Assembly (NCBI RefSeq): GCF_005893125.1
Contig: NZ_VCJS01000031.1
Coordinates: forward strand, 21,495-85,494
From: Nonomuraea basaltis
GTDB taxonomy: Bacteria; Actinomycetota; Actinomycetes; Streptosporangiales; Streptosporangiaceae
DNA: 64,000 nucleotides
Direction of reading: 5' to 3'
This document shows, piece by piece, positions 33,935 to 41,682 of this stretch (the first letter of the stretch is position 1; the number at the start of each line of letters is the position of its first letter). The notes under the pieces were generated by a model, which was not told the origin of the DNA, ran no database searches, and saw only the letters and a program-made list of their open reading frames with translations. The translations under genes were made by a program, and so were the position numbers.

Positions 33935-35152
33935 ATGCCCGAGGCAGTCATCGTCGCAACCGCGCGTTCCCCGATCGGACGAGCCTTCAAGGGGTCGCTC
34001 AAGGACATCAGGCCCGACGACCTGACCGTGCAGATGATCCGGGCGGCGCTGGCCAAGGTGCCCCAGCTCGACCCCCACACGATCGACGACCTCATGCTGG
34101 GTTGTGGCCTGCCGGGCGGCGAGCAGGGATTCAACATGGCGCGGGTGGTGGCCGTGCTGCTCGGCCTCGACGACGTGCCCGGCACCACGGTCACGCGCTA
34201 CTGCTCCTCGTCGCTGCAGACCACCAGGATGGCCTTCCACGCCATCAAGGCGGGCGAGGGCGACGTGTTCGTGTCGGCCGGCGTGGAGACCGTCTCGCGC
34301 TTCACCAAGGGCAACTCCGACTCGCTGCCCGACACGCACAACCCGCTCTTCCTGGACGCGCTGTCGCGTACCAAGAAGTTCACCGAGGGCGGGCAGACCT
34401 GGCACGACCCGCGCGAGGACGGCGCCACCCCCGACATCTACATCGCGATGGGGCAGACCGCCGAGAACCTCGCCCAGCTCAAGGGCATCACCCGCGAGGA
34501 GCAGGACGAGTTCGGGGTGCGGTCGCAGAACCTGGCCGAGAAGGCGATGGCCGACGGGTTCTGGGCCAAGGACATCACGCCCGCGACCATGCCGGACGGG
34601 ACCGTGGTCAGCAAGGACGACGGGCCGCGGGCGGGGACGACGTACGAGAAGGTCTCCACCCTGCAGCCGGTCTTCCGGCCCGACGGCACCGTCACGGCCG
34701 GCAACTGCTGCCCGCTCAACGACGGGGCGGCCGCCGTGGTCGTGATGAGCGACGTCAAGGCCGCCGAGCTCGGGATCACACCGCTGGCCCGGATCGTGTC
34801 CACCGGGGTGTCCGGGCTGTCGCCCGAGATCATGGGTCTCGGTCCGGTGGAGGCCAGCAGGCAGGCGCTGTCCCGGGCCGGGATGGCCATCGAGGACATC
34901 GACCTGGTCGAGATCAACGAGGCGTTCGCGGCACAGGTGATCCCGTCCTACCGGGAGCTGGGGATCGACCTGGACCGGCTCAACGTGAACGGAGGCGCCA
35001 TCGCGGTGGGGCATCCGTTCGGGATGACGGGGGCGCGCATCACCTCAACGCTGATCAACAGCCTGCACCACCACGACAAGAGCATCGGCCTCGAAACGAT
35101 GTGCGTGGGCGGCGGCCAGGGGATGGCGATGATCCTCGAACGCCTGACGTAA
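33935..35152 (+). CDS. fadA: Acetyl-CoA C-acyltransferase (thiolase)
   Basis: 405 residues. The acyl-enzyme Cys is in VTRYCSSSLQ. The catalytic His and second Cys are in NVNGGAIAVGHPFGMTGA and ETMCVGGGQGMA, all conserved. It cleaves 3-ketoacyl-CoA in beta-oxidation or condenses acetyl-CoA. The ATG follows AAAGGAGAGGCC. No fadB-like partner is adjacent in this window. A palindromic operator-like sequence overlaps the probable -10 upstream. A repeat-rich spacer follows the stop. Confidence 0.95.
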   Translation: MPEAVIVATARSPIGRAFKGSLKDIRPDDLTVQMIRAALAKVPQLDPHTIDDLMLGCGLPGGEQGFNMARVVAVLLGLDDVPGTTVTRYCSSSLQTTRMAFHAIKAGEGDVFVSAGVETVSRFTKGNSDSLPDTHNPLFLDALSRTKKFTEGGQTWHDPREDGATPDIYIAMGQTAENLAQLKGITREEQDEFGVRSQNLAEKAMADGFWAKDITPATMPDGTVVSKDDGPRAGTTYEKVSTLQPVFRPDGTVTAGNCCPLNDGAAAVVVMSDVKAAELGITPLARIVSTGVSGLSPEIMGLGPVEASRQALSRAGMAIEDIDLVEINEAFAAQVIPSYRELGIDLDRLNVNGGAIAVGHPFGMTGARITSTLINSLHHHDKSIGLETMCVGGGQGMAMILERLT

Positions 35153-35165
35153 GGGCCCCATCTCC

Positions 35166-35395
35166 TACGCGCTGCCGTGGTCGATCCACGGAAGCCGGGC
35201 AACGTGGGCTCGCGTAGCGGCGGGCCACCGGCATCCGGTCAGCGGCCGTTTCCCTGGACGACCTCAGCCACGTGCGGTGGTTGGGTGACCACGGCAGCGC
35301 GTAAAGGCAGGGTGGAAAAAGGCCTGCCACGTGCGGTGGTTGGGTGACCACGGCAGCGCGTAAAGGGAGGGTGAAAGAACACGTGCGGTGGTTGG
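35166..35395. repeat. 59-bp direct repeats and inverted arms between convergent genes
   Basis: The motif CACGTGCGGTGGTTGG begins at 35269, 35328 and 35380. The first two copies extend over 59 bp (35267-35325 and 35326 onward) and each contains GACCACGGCAGCGCGTA (35287-35303 and 35346-35362). The exact complement of that 17-mer, TACGCGCTGCCGTGGTC, is at 35166-35182. The block can thus fold into alternative hairpins and probably terminates both convergent transcripts. No coding sequence is supported here. Confidence 0.7.
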
Positions 35396-35396
35396 C

Positions 35397-35804
35397 CTAC
35401 CCGTGGTGGTCTGGGCCTGCCTTAGTCGGGGTGATGCGGAGGAGGACGCGGCGTTCGCGGATCATGGCGGCGCGGTAGTCCGGCCAGTCCGGGTGTTCGC
35501 CGGAGATGTTGCGGTAGTACGTGACCAGCTGCTCCATCGCCTCGGGTAGCGAGATGATCTCGGCCGTGCCGTCCACCTGGATCCAGTCGCCGTAGAAGGC
35601 GCCCGTGAAGGCGCACAGCGAGACGTGCGGGTCGCGGCGGAGGTTGCGGACCTTGGCCGCCGTCTCCCTGGTGCTGACGACGATGTGGTCGTCCTCGATG
35701 CCGACCGTCACCGGCGACATCTGCGGGCGTCCATCGCGATGCCGGGTGAGCAGGACGGCGTTGTGGTTGGCGCGGAGAAAGTCGAGAGCCTTGTCGAGAT
35801 CCAT
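35397..35804 (-). CDS. PPOX-class FMN/F420-dependent oxidoreductase
   Basis: 135 residues with the split-barrel fold of pyridoxamine-phosphate-oxidase-like proteins: LTRHRDGRPQMSPV, VSTRETAAKVRNLRRDPHV and VDGTAEII. Actinomycete homologues of this size mostly use F420 or FMN and are annotated as TIGR03618/PPOX-type F420-dependent oxidoreductases; I cannot separate the cofactors by eye. The ATG at 35804 is 54 bp beyond the stop of a DUF4287 gene on the same strand, with a hairpin between. Confidence 0.87.
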   Translation of the reverse strand: MDLDKALDFLRANHNAVLLTRHRDGRPQMSPVTVGIEDDHIVVSTRETAAKVRNLRRDPHVSLCAFTGAFYGDWIQVDGTAEIISLPEAMEQLVTYYRNISGEHPDWPDYRAAMIRERRVLLRITPTKAGPDHHG

Positions 35805-35817
35805 CCACTCATGATGA

Positions 35818-35844
35818 CGCGCCCGCGCTTGGAGCGCGGGCGCG
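35818..35844 (-). terminator. Terminator hairpin of the DUF4287 gene
   Basis: A perfect 11-bp stem, CGCGCCCGCGC (35818-35828) with its complement at 35834-35844 and loop TTGGA, lies 15 bases beyond the DUF4287 stop. Confidence 0.75.
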
Positions 35845-35858
35845 GCGGGCGGATGGGC

Positions 35859-36092
35859 TTAGACGAAGCCCATGCGGTTACGGCGGTGCCGCTCGTGTTC
35901 GTGCACGATGGCGGCGGCGTAGCCGTGGGTCAGCCCGTGCTCGTCGGCAAGCCAGTTGGCCCGCTCGTCACACCTCAGGAAAGCCGGGCCGTTGTCGATG
36001 GCTTGGAACCACTCTGGGAGTTCGCGTCCCGTTATCGTTGGGACCCTTGCGATCAGCTTCGTCTGCGTCTCCGGTGAGTGGTTCAAGGACAT
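35859..36092 (-). CDS. DUF4287 family small protein
   Basis: 77 residues. The conserved block WFQAIDNGPAFLRCDERANW followed by LADEHGLTHGYAAAIVHEHE is the DUF4287 signature. Function unknown; the high His/Glu content near the C-terminus is typical. The ATG at 36092 has GGAGG five bases upstream; the GTG two codons earlier lies inside that site. It is flanked by hairpins and probably transcribed alone. Confidence 0.85.
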   Translation of the reverse strand: MSLNHSPETQTKLIARVPTITGRELPEWFQAIDNGPAFLRCDERANWLADEHGLTHGYAAAIVHEHERHRRNRMGFV

Positions 36093-36208
36093 GGGCACCT
36101 CCGCGGATTAAGGTCCTTTGCTTGACACTGCAACACCATCGTGAGAATGGCAAGACCCCAGTCAGGCATCATTTCGTGACGGCACGTAGATTTTCGGTCG
36201 CGCAAAGA

Positions 36209-36237
36209 GAGGGCCCCGCCGGAACGGCGAGGCCCTC
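36209..36237 (-). terminator. Terminator hairpin after the Bax inhibitor-like gene
   Basis: GAGGGCCCCGCCG (36209-36221) pairs with 36225-36237 over 13 bp with one mismatch and loop GAA, 23 bases beyond the stop. Confidence 0.75.
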
Positions 36238-36259
36238 GTGGTGACGCAGGTGCTAACGA

Positions 36260-37051
36260 TCAATCACTGCTAGTGAAATAGCTGATGAGGCGCAGCACCT
36301 CGAGGTAGATCCAGACCAGGCTCAGCGTCAGCCCGAACGCGCACTGCCAGGCGAACTTGTCCGGAGCGCCCTGCTTGACGCCCTGCTCGATCGAGTCGAA
36401 GTCGAGCAGCAGGAAGAAGCAGCCGAGCAGGATCATCAGGCCGCTGAAGGCGATGCTGAGCCCGCCGCCGGAGCGCAGGCCGAGACCGCCGTCGACGAAC
36501 ATCGACGCCAGCAGGTTGACGAGCATCAGCCCGACCGCCGCGATGCCCGCGGCGACGACGAACCTCACGAGCTTCGGCGTGACGCGGATGATGCGCAGCG
36601 AGTAGACCGCCAGCACCCCGCCGAAGGCCATCACGGTGCCGAGGATGGCCTGCAGCACGATGCCGCTGGTGCGCGCCTCCATGAGGCTGCTGAACGCGCC
36701 CAGGAACACGCCTTCGAACACGGCGTAGGCCAGAATGAGCGCGGGGTTGGTGCTCATCTTGAACGACGCGACCAGGCCGAGGACCAGGGCGATGATCGCC
36801 GAGACGACGGCGACACCCACCGGGACCTCGAGATACCAGGCGGCGGCCGCGGCCACGACGAGTGCGCCAAGGGTCATGAAGCCGCGGACGACGACATCGT
36901 CGATCGTCATCGGCCGGTAGGCGGGCGGGGCCGGGGGTGCGTACGACGGGGCGTCGTACATGTTCTGCAGCTGGCCGGAAGACGGGGTGGGGCCTGCCCA
37001 GCCCCCCGCCTGCTTACGCGACCTGCTGAATACGGGGTTCTTGCTCTCCAT
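36260..37051 (-). CDS. Bax inhibitor-1/YccA-like membrane protein
   Basis: 263 residues: a cytoplasmic Pro/Tyr-rich N-terminus of about 50 residues, then seven predicted transmembrane helices. The family ends with two conserved Asp residues in the last helices; LLDFDSIEQGVKQGAP fits that region. In bacteria these proteins are proposed pH-sensitive calcium leak channels or chaperones for membrane proteases. The ATG follows CAGGAGGCAGCG, a strong ribosome site. It is monocistronic and close to the tRNA gene. Confidence 0.92.
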   Translation of the reverse strand: MESKNPVFSRSRKQAGGWAGPTPSSGQLQNMYDAPSYAPPAPPAYRPMTIDDVVVRGFMTLGALVVAAAAAWYLEVPVGVAVVSAIIALVLGLVASFKMSTNPALILAYAVFEGVFLGAFSSLMEARTSGIVLQAILGTVMAFGGVLAVYSLRIIRVTPKLVRFVVAAGIAAVGLMLVNLLASMFVDGGLGLRSGGGLSIAFSGLMILLGCFFLLLDFDSIEQGVKQGAPDKFAWQCAFGLTLSLVWIYLEVLRLISYFTSSD

Positions 37052-37223
37052 CGCTGCCTCCTGTGACGCCGAGCCTACTGGGGCCGGGCGGCACCTTGGT
37101 CAACTCGCGCTCAGATCGATGTTCGTGTGGGACTCTCGGCAGCGTTCACAACGAACGCCGACCCCGGAGAGTTCCCAAGGTCATCCCGGCTCCAGAAAAG
37201 ACATTCCCAATGGTAGAAGCATG

Positions 37224-37296
37224 TGCCCCCGGCGGGATTCGAACCCGCACGTCAACCCTTTTAAGGGGTTTGCCTCTGCCATTGGGCTACGGGGGC
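37224..37296 (-). tRNA. tRNA with UAA anticodon and short variable arm (class I)
   Basis: A full cloverleaf can be drawn on the minus strand. Acceptor GCCCCCG/CGGGGGC; D arm GCCC-N8-AGGC; anticodon arm AACCC-CTTAAAA-GGGTT; 5-base variable loop GACGT; T arm GCGGG-TTCGAAT-CCCGC; discriminator A. The loop places UAA at positions 34-36, which reads UUA (Leu). Bacterial tRNA-Leu is class II with a long variable arm, which this lacks, so the amino-acid identity is uncertain. CCA is not encoded. Length 73 nt. Confidence 0.85.
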
Positions 37297-37345
37297 GCCG
37301 CAATCATACGAAACGGACCATGCTTCCGAGGAGCACAACTTCGCA

Positions 37346-37927
37346 TCAGGCGTCACAACTGTGAAGTCTGCGGTGAAGTGATAGGGCTCCAGGCACTCTG
37401 TCCAAGAAGAGTAGACCGTCCAGATGGTCCAGTTGGTGCTGAATGCAACGGGCTTCGAAGGCATCAGCTTCGATGGTGACTGGCGCGCCGGTGCCGGGCA
37501 AATGCCCATGTACGGTGATACGGGTGGCACGAAGTACGTCTGCCGTGAGCCCCGTGATTGAAGCGCACCCTTCGCGGCCCTCATCCCAGTGGGACGCTCT
37601 CGCGAGGCGTGGATTGGCCACCACGAGCTCTCCAGCCCACGAGCGGCTGCGAGGGTGGAGTCCGGTGTCAAAGGCGATCAGGCGCCAGCTCAGGCCGATC
37701 TGGGGAGCCGCCAGACCGGTCGTGGACGGCTCGCGGCGCAGGGTCGCCAGGAGGTCGGCGGCGGCGGCCACGACCTCGGGGTCCGTCGGGTCCACCGGCT
37801 CGGCCGCGGCGGACAGGATCGGATGCGGGGCGCCGAGCACTTCGCGCGGGGTTCCGGCCGGCATCTCGCGGCCGGATCCCCCTGGTCCGGGGGCGGACTC
37901 GGGCGGGGTTCTCCAGGGCCCCTTCAC
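37346..37927 (-). CDS. Peptide deformylase-like protein with HEXXH changed to HQXXH
   Basis: 193 residues. Motif 1 GLAAPQIG and motif 2 EGCAS (Glu119, Cys121) are present, and motif 3 reads CIQHQLDHLDG (164-168). Deformylases remove the formyl group from N-terminal Met using a metal held by Cys and two His, with the Glu of HEXDH as general base. Here that Glu is Gln165 (codon CAA at 37433-37435, one base from GAA), so catalysis should be crippled while metal binding is retained. The GTG start at 37927 overlaps the upstream ACT gene stop by four bases; an ATG at 37864 is the alternative. Confidence 0.85.
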   Translation of the reverse strand: MKGPWRTPPESAPGPGGSGREMPAGTPREVLGAPHPILSAAAEPVDPTDPEVVAAAADLLATLRREPSTTGLAAPQIGLSWRLIAFDTGLHPRSRSWAGELVVANPRLARASHWDEGREGCASITGLTADVLRATRITVHGHLPGTGAPVTIEADAFEARCIQHQLDHLDGLLFLDRVPGALSLHRRLHSCDA

Positions 37928-38436
37928 AACAGGTCCGGTTCGACGGGGCGGAAGGTTATCTCGGAGTCGAGGCTGGCGCCGACGGCCGCCAGCCTGCGCA
38001 TGAGCGCCGCCACGTCCACCTCCTTCGGCAGCTCGACGTCGGCGATGAGCACGTAGAGCCGCCCGGTGAGCCGGGTGCTCATGCCGGTGATGTTCCCGCC
38101 GTCCGCGGCCAGCACGGCGCTGATGCCGGAGATGATCCCCGGCCGGTCGGGGCCGTGCACGGTCAGCACGTAGCCGAGCCCACCCCCGTCGTCGCAGAAG
38201 TGGCGCCGGGCCTCGATGGCCGAGGCGGTCACCACCAGGTCGGGGGCGCGCAGCCTTTTCAGCAGCTCGGCGGAGTCCAGCTCGCCGGAGACCAGCAGCA
38301 TCATCGCCACGTGGCCGCCGAGCAGCGTCATGGTCGAGTCCTGGATGTTCGCACCGCAATCGGCGAGGGAACCGGTGACTGCGGCGATCACGCCGGGCCT
38401 GTCCACGCCGAGCACGGTCACCGCTGAGAGCCCCAC
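37924..38436 (-). CDS. Tandem ACT-domain protein (GcvR-like)
   Basis: 170 residues made of two ACT domains (about 2-75, VLGVDRPGVIAAVTGSLADC; about 88-165, TVHGPDRPGIISGISAVLAA). Both have the D-R-P-G ligand motif. Stand-alone double-ACT proteins bind amino acids; GcvR controls the glycine cleavage genes in E. coli, but the role here is inferred. The GTG at 38436 has GGGAAGGGG eight bases upstream. Five copies of a 17-bp tandem repeat lie just upstream. The deformylase-like gene is translationally coupled behind it. Confidence 0.88.
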   Translation of the reverse strand: MGLSAVTVLGVDRPGVIAAVTGSLADCGANIQDSTMTLLGGHVAMMLLVSGELDSAELLKRLRAPDLVVTASAIEARRHFCDDGGGLGYVLTVHGPDRPGIISGISAVLAADGGNITGMSTRLTGRLYVLIADVELPKEVDVAALMRRLAAVGASLDSEITFRPVEPDLL

Positions 38437-38444
38437 CCGTGGTA

Positions 38445-38528
38445 CCCCTTCCCTCGCTACCGGTTCCACTCGCTACCCGGTTCCACTCGCTACCCGGTTC
38501 CACTCGCTACCCGGTTCCGCTCGCTACG
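38445..38528. repeat. 17-bp tandem repeats upstream of the ACT gene
   Basis: CGGTTCCACTCGCTACC occurs at 38461-38477, 38478-38494 and 38495-38511, with a near copy at 38512-38528 and a partial copy ending at 38460. On the minus strand the unit reads GGTAGCGAGTGGAACCG and the innermost copy merges into the ribosome site region. Confidence 0.8.
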
Positions 38529-38580
38529 AGGGGCGCCGAAACGCCCCGGCGATGCTCACCGGGGCGCTGCCGTACCCGGG

Positions 38581-39897
38581 CTAGCGGCGCGTCGTCGCCA
38601 CGGCGGCCCTGAAGTCCTCGCGGGGGTGCTCCATCTCACCCAGCGAGATCGTCTCTCGCTTGAAGAACAGGGCCAGGGTCCAATCGACGACGACACGGAC
38701 CTTGCGGTTCAGCGTCGGCACCCGCGACAGATGGTAGGTGCGGTGCATGAACCACGCAGGAAATCCGCGAAGCTTGACGCCATAGACATTGGCGACGCCC
38801 TGATGGAGGCCCAGACCGGCAACCGATCCGACATACTTGTGGCGGTATTCGACCAGTTGCTGGCCACGCAGGTGACGAATGATGTTGTCGGCCAGCACCT
38901 TCGCCTGCCGGACCGCGTGCTGGGCGTTGGGCGCGCAATATTGGCCCGGGTTCGTCACGTCGGGCACTCCGGCGGCGTCGCCGGCTGAGAACGCGTCCCG
39001 CGTGCCTGCGACGGTGAGCATGGTGGTGGTCTTGATCCGGCCGCGCTCGTCGAGGGGCAGGTCGCTGTCGTTCACCACCGGGCTGGGCTTGACGCCCGCG
39101 GTCCACACGAGGGTCTCGGCGTCGAACTCGGAGCCGTCGGAGAGCATCACGTGCCCGCCCTCGCACGACTCGAGCCGGGTGTCGAGCTTGACGTCGATGC
39201 CGCGCTCGCGCAACTGCTCCAGCGTCCACAGGCCCATCTCGGGGCCGACCTCGGGCAGCACCCGGTTGGTCGCCTCGACGAGCACCCAGCGGATGTCCGC
39301 GGGCGTGATGTTGCGGTAGTAGCGCACGGAGTCCTTGGCCATGTCTTCGAGCTCGGCCAGCGCCTCCACGCCGGCGAAGCCCGCGCCGACCACGACGAAC
39401 GTGAGCGCCCTGCGCCGCAGCTCAAGGTCGTCGGTCGACTCGGCCACGTCGAGCAGGTGCAGCACGCGGTTGCGCAGCGCGATGGCCTCGCCCACGGTCT
39501 TGAACCCGATGCCGATGTCGGTCAGGCCGGGGATGGGCAGCGTACGGGAGATCGATCCGGCGGCCATCACGATCACGTCGTAGGCCACCTGGCGCGGCGC
39601 GCCCTCGGCCGGCTGGAAGGTGACGGTGCGCTCGGAGTGGTTGACCTTGATGACCGCACCGTTGAGTATCTGCGCTTTCGGCAGGATCCGCCGCAGCGGG
39701 GCCACCAGGTGACGGGGCGAGAGGTTACCCGCCGCCGCCTCAGGCAAGAACGGCTGGTAGGTCATGTAGGACTGGGGGTCGATGATCGTGATGCGCACCT
39801 CGCCGGCGCGCAGCTCGCGGTGGAGCTTGCGCTGCAGCCGGAGCGCTGTGTACAGGCCGACGTATCCGCCGCCGACAATCAATATGTGCTTGTTCAT
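38581..39897 (-). CDS. ndh: Type II NADH dehydrogenase
   Basis: 438 residues. The FAD motif is HILIVGGGYVGLYTALRL, the NADH motif VVVGAGFAGVEALAELEDMA, and the C-terminal region (SAGDAAGVPDVTNPGQYCAP; DWTLALFFKRE) gives the amphipathic membrane helix. It passes electrons from NADH to menaquinone without proton pumping. The ATG at 39897 is chosen because the FAD motif follows at once; a longer in-frame start at 39936 crosses the operator. A perfect Rex-type operator is centred about 36 bp upstream, so NADH/NAD ratio should control this gene. Confidence 0.94.
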   Translation of the reverse strand: MNKHILIVGGGYVGLYTALRLQRKLHRELRAGEVRITIIDPQSYMTYQPFLPEAAAGNLSPRHLVAPLRRILPKAQILNGAVIKVNHSERTVTFQPAEGAPRQVAYDVIVMAAGSISRTLPIPGLTDIGIGFKTVGEAIALRNRVLHLLDVAESTDDLELRRRALTFVVVGAGFAGVEALAELEDMAKDSVRYYRNITPADIRWVLVEATNRVLPEVGPEMGLWTLEQLRERGIDVKLDTRLESCEGGHVMLSDGSEFDAETLVWTAGVKPSPVVNDSDLPLDERGRIKTTTMLTVAGTRDAFSAGDAAGVPDVTNPGQYCAPNAQHAVRQAKVLADNIIRHLRGQQLVEYRHKYVGSVAGLGLHQGVANVYGVKLRGFPAWFMHRTYHLSRVPTLNRKVRVVVDWTLALFFKRETISLGEMEHPREDFRAAVATTRR

Positions 39898-39922
39898 CCT
39901 GAGGCCCCATCCCTCGTGGAAT

Positions 39923-39944
39923 GCTTGTGAAAGCATTCACAAGC
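39923..39944. promoter_or_regulatory. Rex operator upstream of ndh
   Basis: CTTGTGAAAGCATTCACAAG is a perfect inverted repeat with 9-bp arms GCTTGTGAA/TTCACAAGC and a 4-base centre. It matches the published Rex consensus TTGTGAA-N4-TTCACAA exactly. Rex releases DNA when NADH is high and is known to control ndh in Streptomyces. It ends 26 bp before the ndh start codon. Confidence 0.85.
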
Positions 39945-39992
39945 TTACGTCAAGCGCTCTCGACGAATCCAATCCAGGGGTGGTGCAACGCG

Positions 39993-40787
39993 TCACACAG
40001 CCAGTGACCTGGCCCTGGTGAAGACGTCGTCCAGCATTTGGGCGGTGACGCGACCGGTGAACGTGTTCTGCTGGCTGGGGTGGTAGCAGCCGATGAGCGT
40101 CACGGAGGCGCCGGCGTACCGGGCCTCGGCCTCGGCACCGTGCCCGAACGGCGGCCGGCTGCGCGGCAGCTCGTAGCCCGCGTCCTTCAGCGCCGGCCAC
40201 ATGGCCTGCCAGGCGTACCCGCCGAGCGCCACGACCACCCGCACGCCCGGCGCGACGAGCGCCAGCTCGCGGGCCATCCACGGGAAGCAGGTGGTCTTCT
40301 CCGACGGCGAGGGCTTGTTCGCGGGCGGCGCGCAGCGCACCGAGGCCACCACGCGCGTGGCGAAGAGCTCCTGACCGTCGCCGGCGTGCGTGCTGGTCTC
40401 CTTCGAGGCCAGGCCGCTGCGGTACAGCGAGGCGAACAGCCAGTCGCCGCTGCGGTCGCCGGTGAAGATCCGCCCGGTCCTGTTGCCCCCGTGCGCGGCC
40501 GGCGCGAGGCCCACCAGCACGATCCGCGGCTGCTCGGCGCCCCAGCCGGGGACGGGACGGCCCCAGTACGTCTCGTCCGCGAACGCGCGCCGCTTCACCT
40601 CGGCGACCTGCTCACGCCACTCCACCAGGCGGGGACAGGCACGGCAGACGGACTGCCTGGCCGTGAGCTCCGCGAGGGTGCTGCTGGTGGCGGCGAGGCG
40701 GCGCACGTCCGCGGGGTCGAGCGCGACCGGGGTGTCCGCGGTCGCGGGATCGCCGGGCCAGCCGGTGCCAGGAGGTACGAAGCTCAT
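39993..40787 (-). CDS. Family 5 uracil-DNA glycosylase (UdgB type)
   Basis: 264 residues. Iron-sulfur cysteines are at 48, 51, 152 and 167 (VCRACPRL; VRCAPP; TTCFPW). Motif 1 is GLAPAAHGGNRTGR (93-106), the variant typical of UDGb, and the C-terminal motif is HPSQQNTFTG. It removes uracil and other deaminated bases from DNA. The ATG start lies 17 bp beyond the stop of the membrane-protein gene upstream on the same strand, suggesting one transcript with the PadR pair. Confidence 0.92.
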   Translation of the reverse strand: MSFVPPGTGWPGDPATADTPVALDPADVRRLAATSSTLAELTARQSVCRACPRLVEWREQVAEVKRRAFADETYWGRPVPGWGAEQPRIVLVGLAPAAHGGNRTGRIFTGDRSGDWLFASLYRSGLASKETSTHAGDGQELFATRVVASVRCAPPANKPSPSEKTTCFPWMARELALVAPGVRVVVALGGYAWQAMWPALKDAGYELPRSRPPFGHGAEAEARYAGASVTLIGCYHPSQQNTFTGRVTAQMLDDVFTRARSLAV

Positions 40788-40806
40788 GACACCGATCGTG
40801 CCCGAA

Positions 40807-41682
40807 CTACTTGGTCGGGGTCGGGGTCGGGGTCGGCATGGAGCAGGTGGGCCTCGGCTCCGGGGTGGTTTGCGGATCCTCCGGCAACCCGTCCTTGACC
40901 AGCGGCAGCGGGTAGCGGTTGAGTATCGGCTCGCCGCACGACCTGTCGACGGTGTAGCCGTGGTCCTCCGGGTTGGTGGTGAGCGGGGTGCCGTCCTGGT
41001 CGTAGAGGTAGACGTCGGTGAGCGGGGTGCCGTCCTTGGCGTACGGCTTGATGTTGTAGATGCCGGACGATCCCGACCCCACCAGCAGCACGTCGGCGGC
41101 CGGCTCGGCCATCGCGACCGGCTGCTGGGCGTAGGACGCCTGAGACGGGGCCCCCGTCAGCCCACTGAGCAGCGCCAACGCGGCGGCCAGGTTGAGCGCG
41201 GTCGCGATGACCGCGGCCGACCGTCCCCCGCGCCGCCTGCCGAACCAGACCGAGACCCAGACGCTCGCCGCGACCACGGCCCAGTCGGCGGGGTTCTCGG
41301 GGACGATCCTGCCGTAATCGCTCAGCGAGAGCACCAGCATGGCCAGCAGATAGCCGCGCAGCACCCACCAGCCCGGCCGAAGCTCGGGCAGAAAGGCCAC
41401 GAAGCTCCGGTAGGGCCCCTGCCGCAGCATCGTGGCGTGCGCCTTGGACACCCACTCCTGCGGCCGCACACGGTGCCTCTGGCGGCTCTCGGAGCGGCCT
41501 CCGTAGGCGGCCATGAGCTCCTCGGCGTAGACGATGGGCGGGCCCAGCCGGTCCTCGATCGGCACGTCCGACTCCGCCGCGATCTCCGCGAGGTGGTCGT
41601 CGAGGTCCTCGAGCAGCTCTTCCCGGTCGGGGTGGTCGCCCACGGCATCGCGTACGGCCTGCGCGTAGTGTTCGGGGGTCAT
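40807..41682 (-). CDS. HAAS/DUF1700-like membrane protein paired with PadR
   Basis: 291 residues. The N-terminal ~65 residues (YAQAVRDAVGDHPDREELLE, DLDDHLAEIAAE) form a HAAS-type helical domain that typically accompanies PadR regulators. Four hydrophobic segments follow (about 107-190), then an extracytoplasmic segment ending in a Thr-Pro repeat (PTPTPTPTK). The start overlaps the PadR stop by four bases. Such proteins are thought to link PadR to membrane signals; ligand unknown. Confidence 0.82.
   Translation of the reverse strand: MTPEHYAQAVRDAVGDHPDREELLEDLDDHLAEIAAESDVPIEDRLGPPIVYAEELMAAYGGRSESRQRHRVRPQEWVSKAHATMLRQGPYRSFVAFLPELRPGWWVLRGYLLAMLVLSLSDYGRIVPENPADWAVVAASVWVSVWFGRRRGGRSAAVIATALNLAAALALLSGLTGAPSQASYAQQPVAMAEPAADVLLVGSGSSGIYNIKPYAKDGTPLTDVYLYDQDGTPLTTNPEDHGYTVDRSCGEPILNRYPLPLVKDGLPEDPQTTPEPRPTCSMPTPTPTPTK

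Noticed and set aside
35055..35351. A small minus-strand gene in the repeat block
   Set aside because: Its reading frame consists of the repeats and the antisense of the thiolase 3' end, with no ribosome site.
37224..37296. Ordinary class II tRNA-Leu (bldA-like)
   Set aside because: The variable loop has five bases and there is no room for an extra arm.
37200..37300. A tRNA-associated integration site
   Set aside because: No integrase, no second copy of the tRNA 3' end and no island-like content is present nearby.
38445..38528. CRISPR-like regularly spaced repeats
   Set aside because: The units are directly adjacent with no spacers and no cas genes are nearby.
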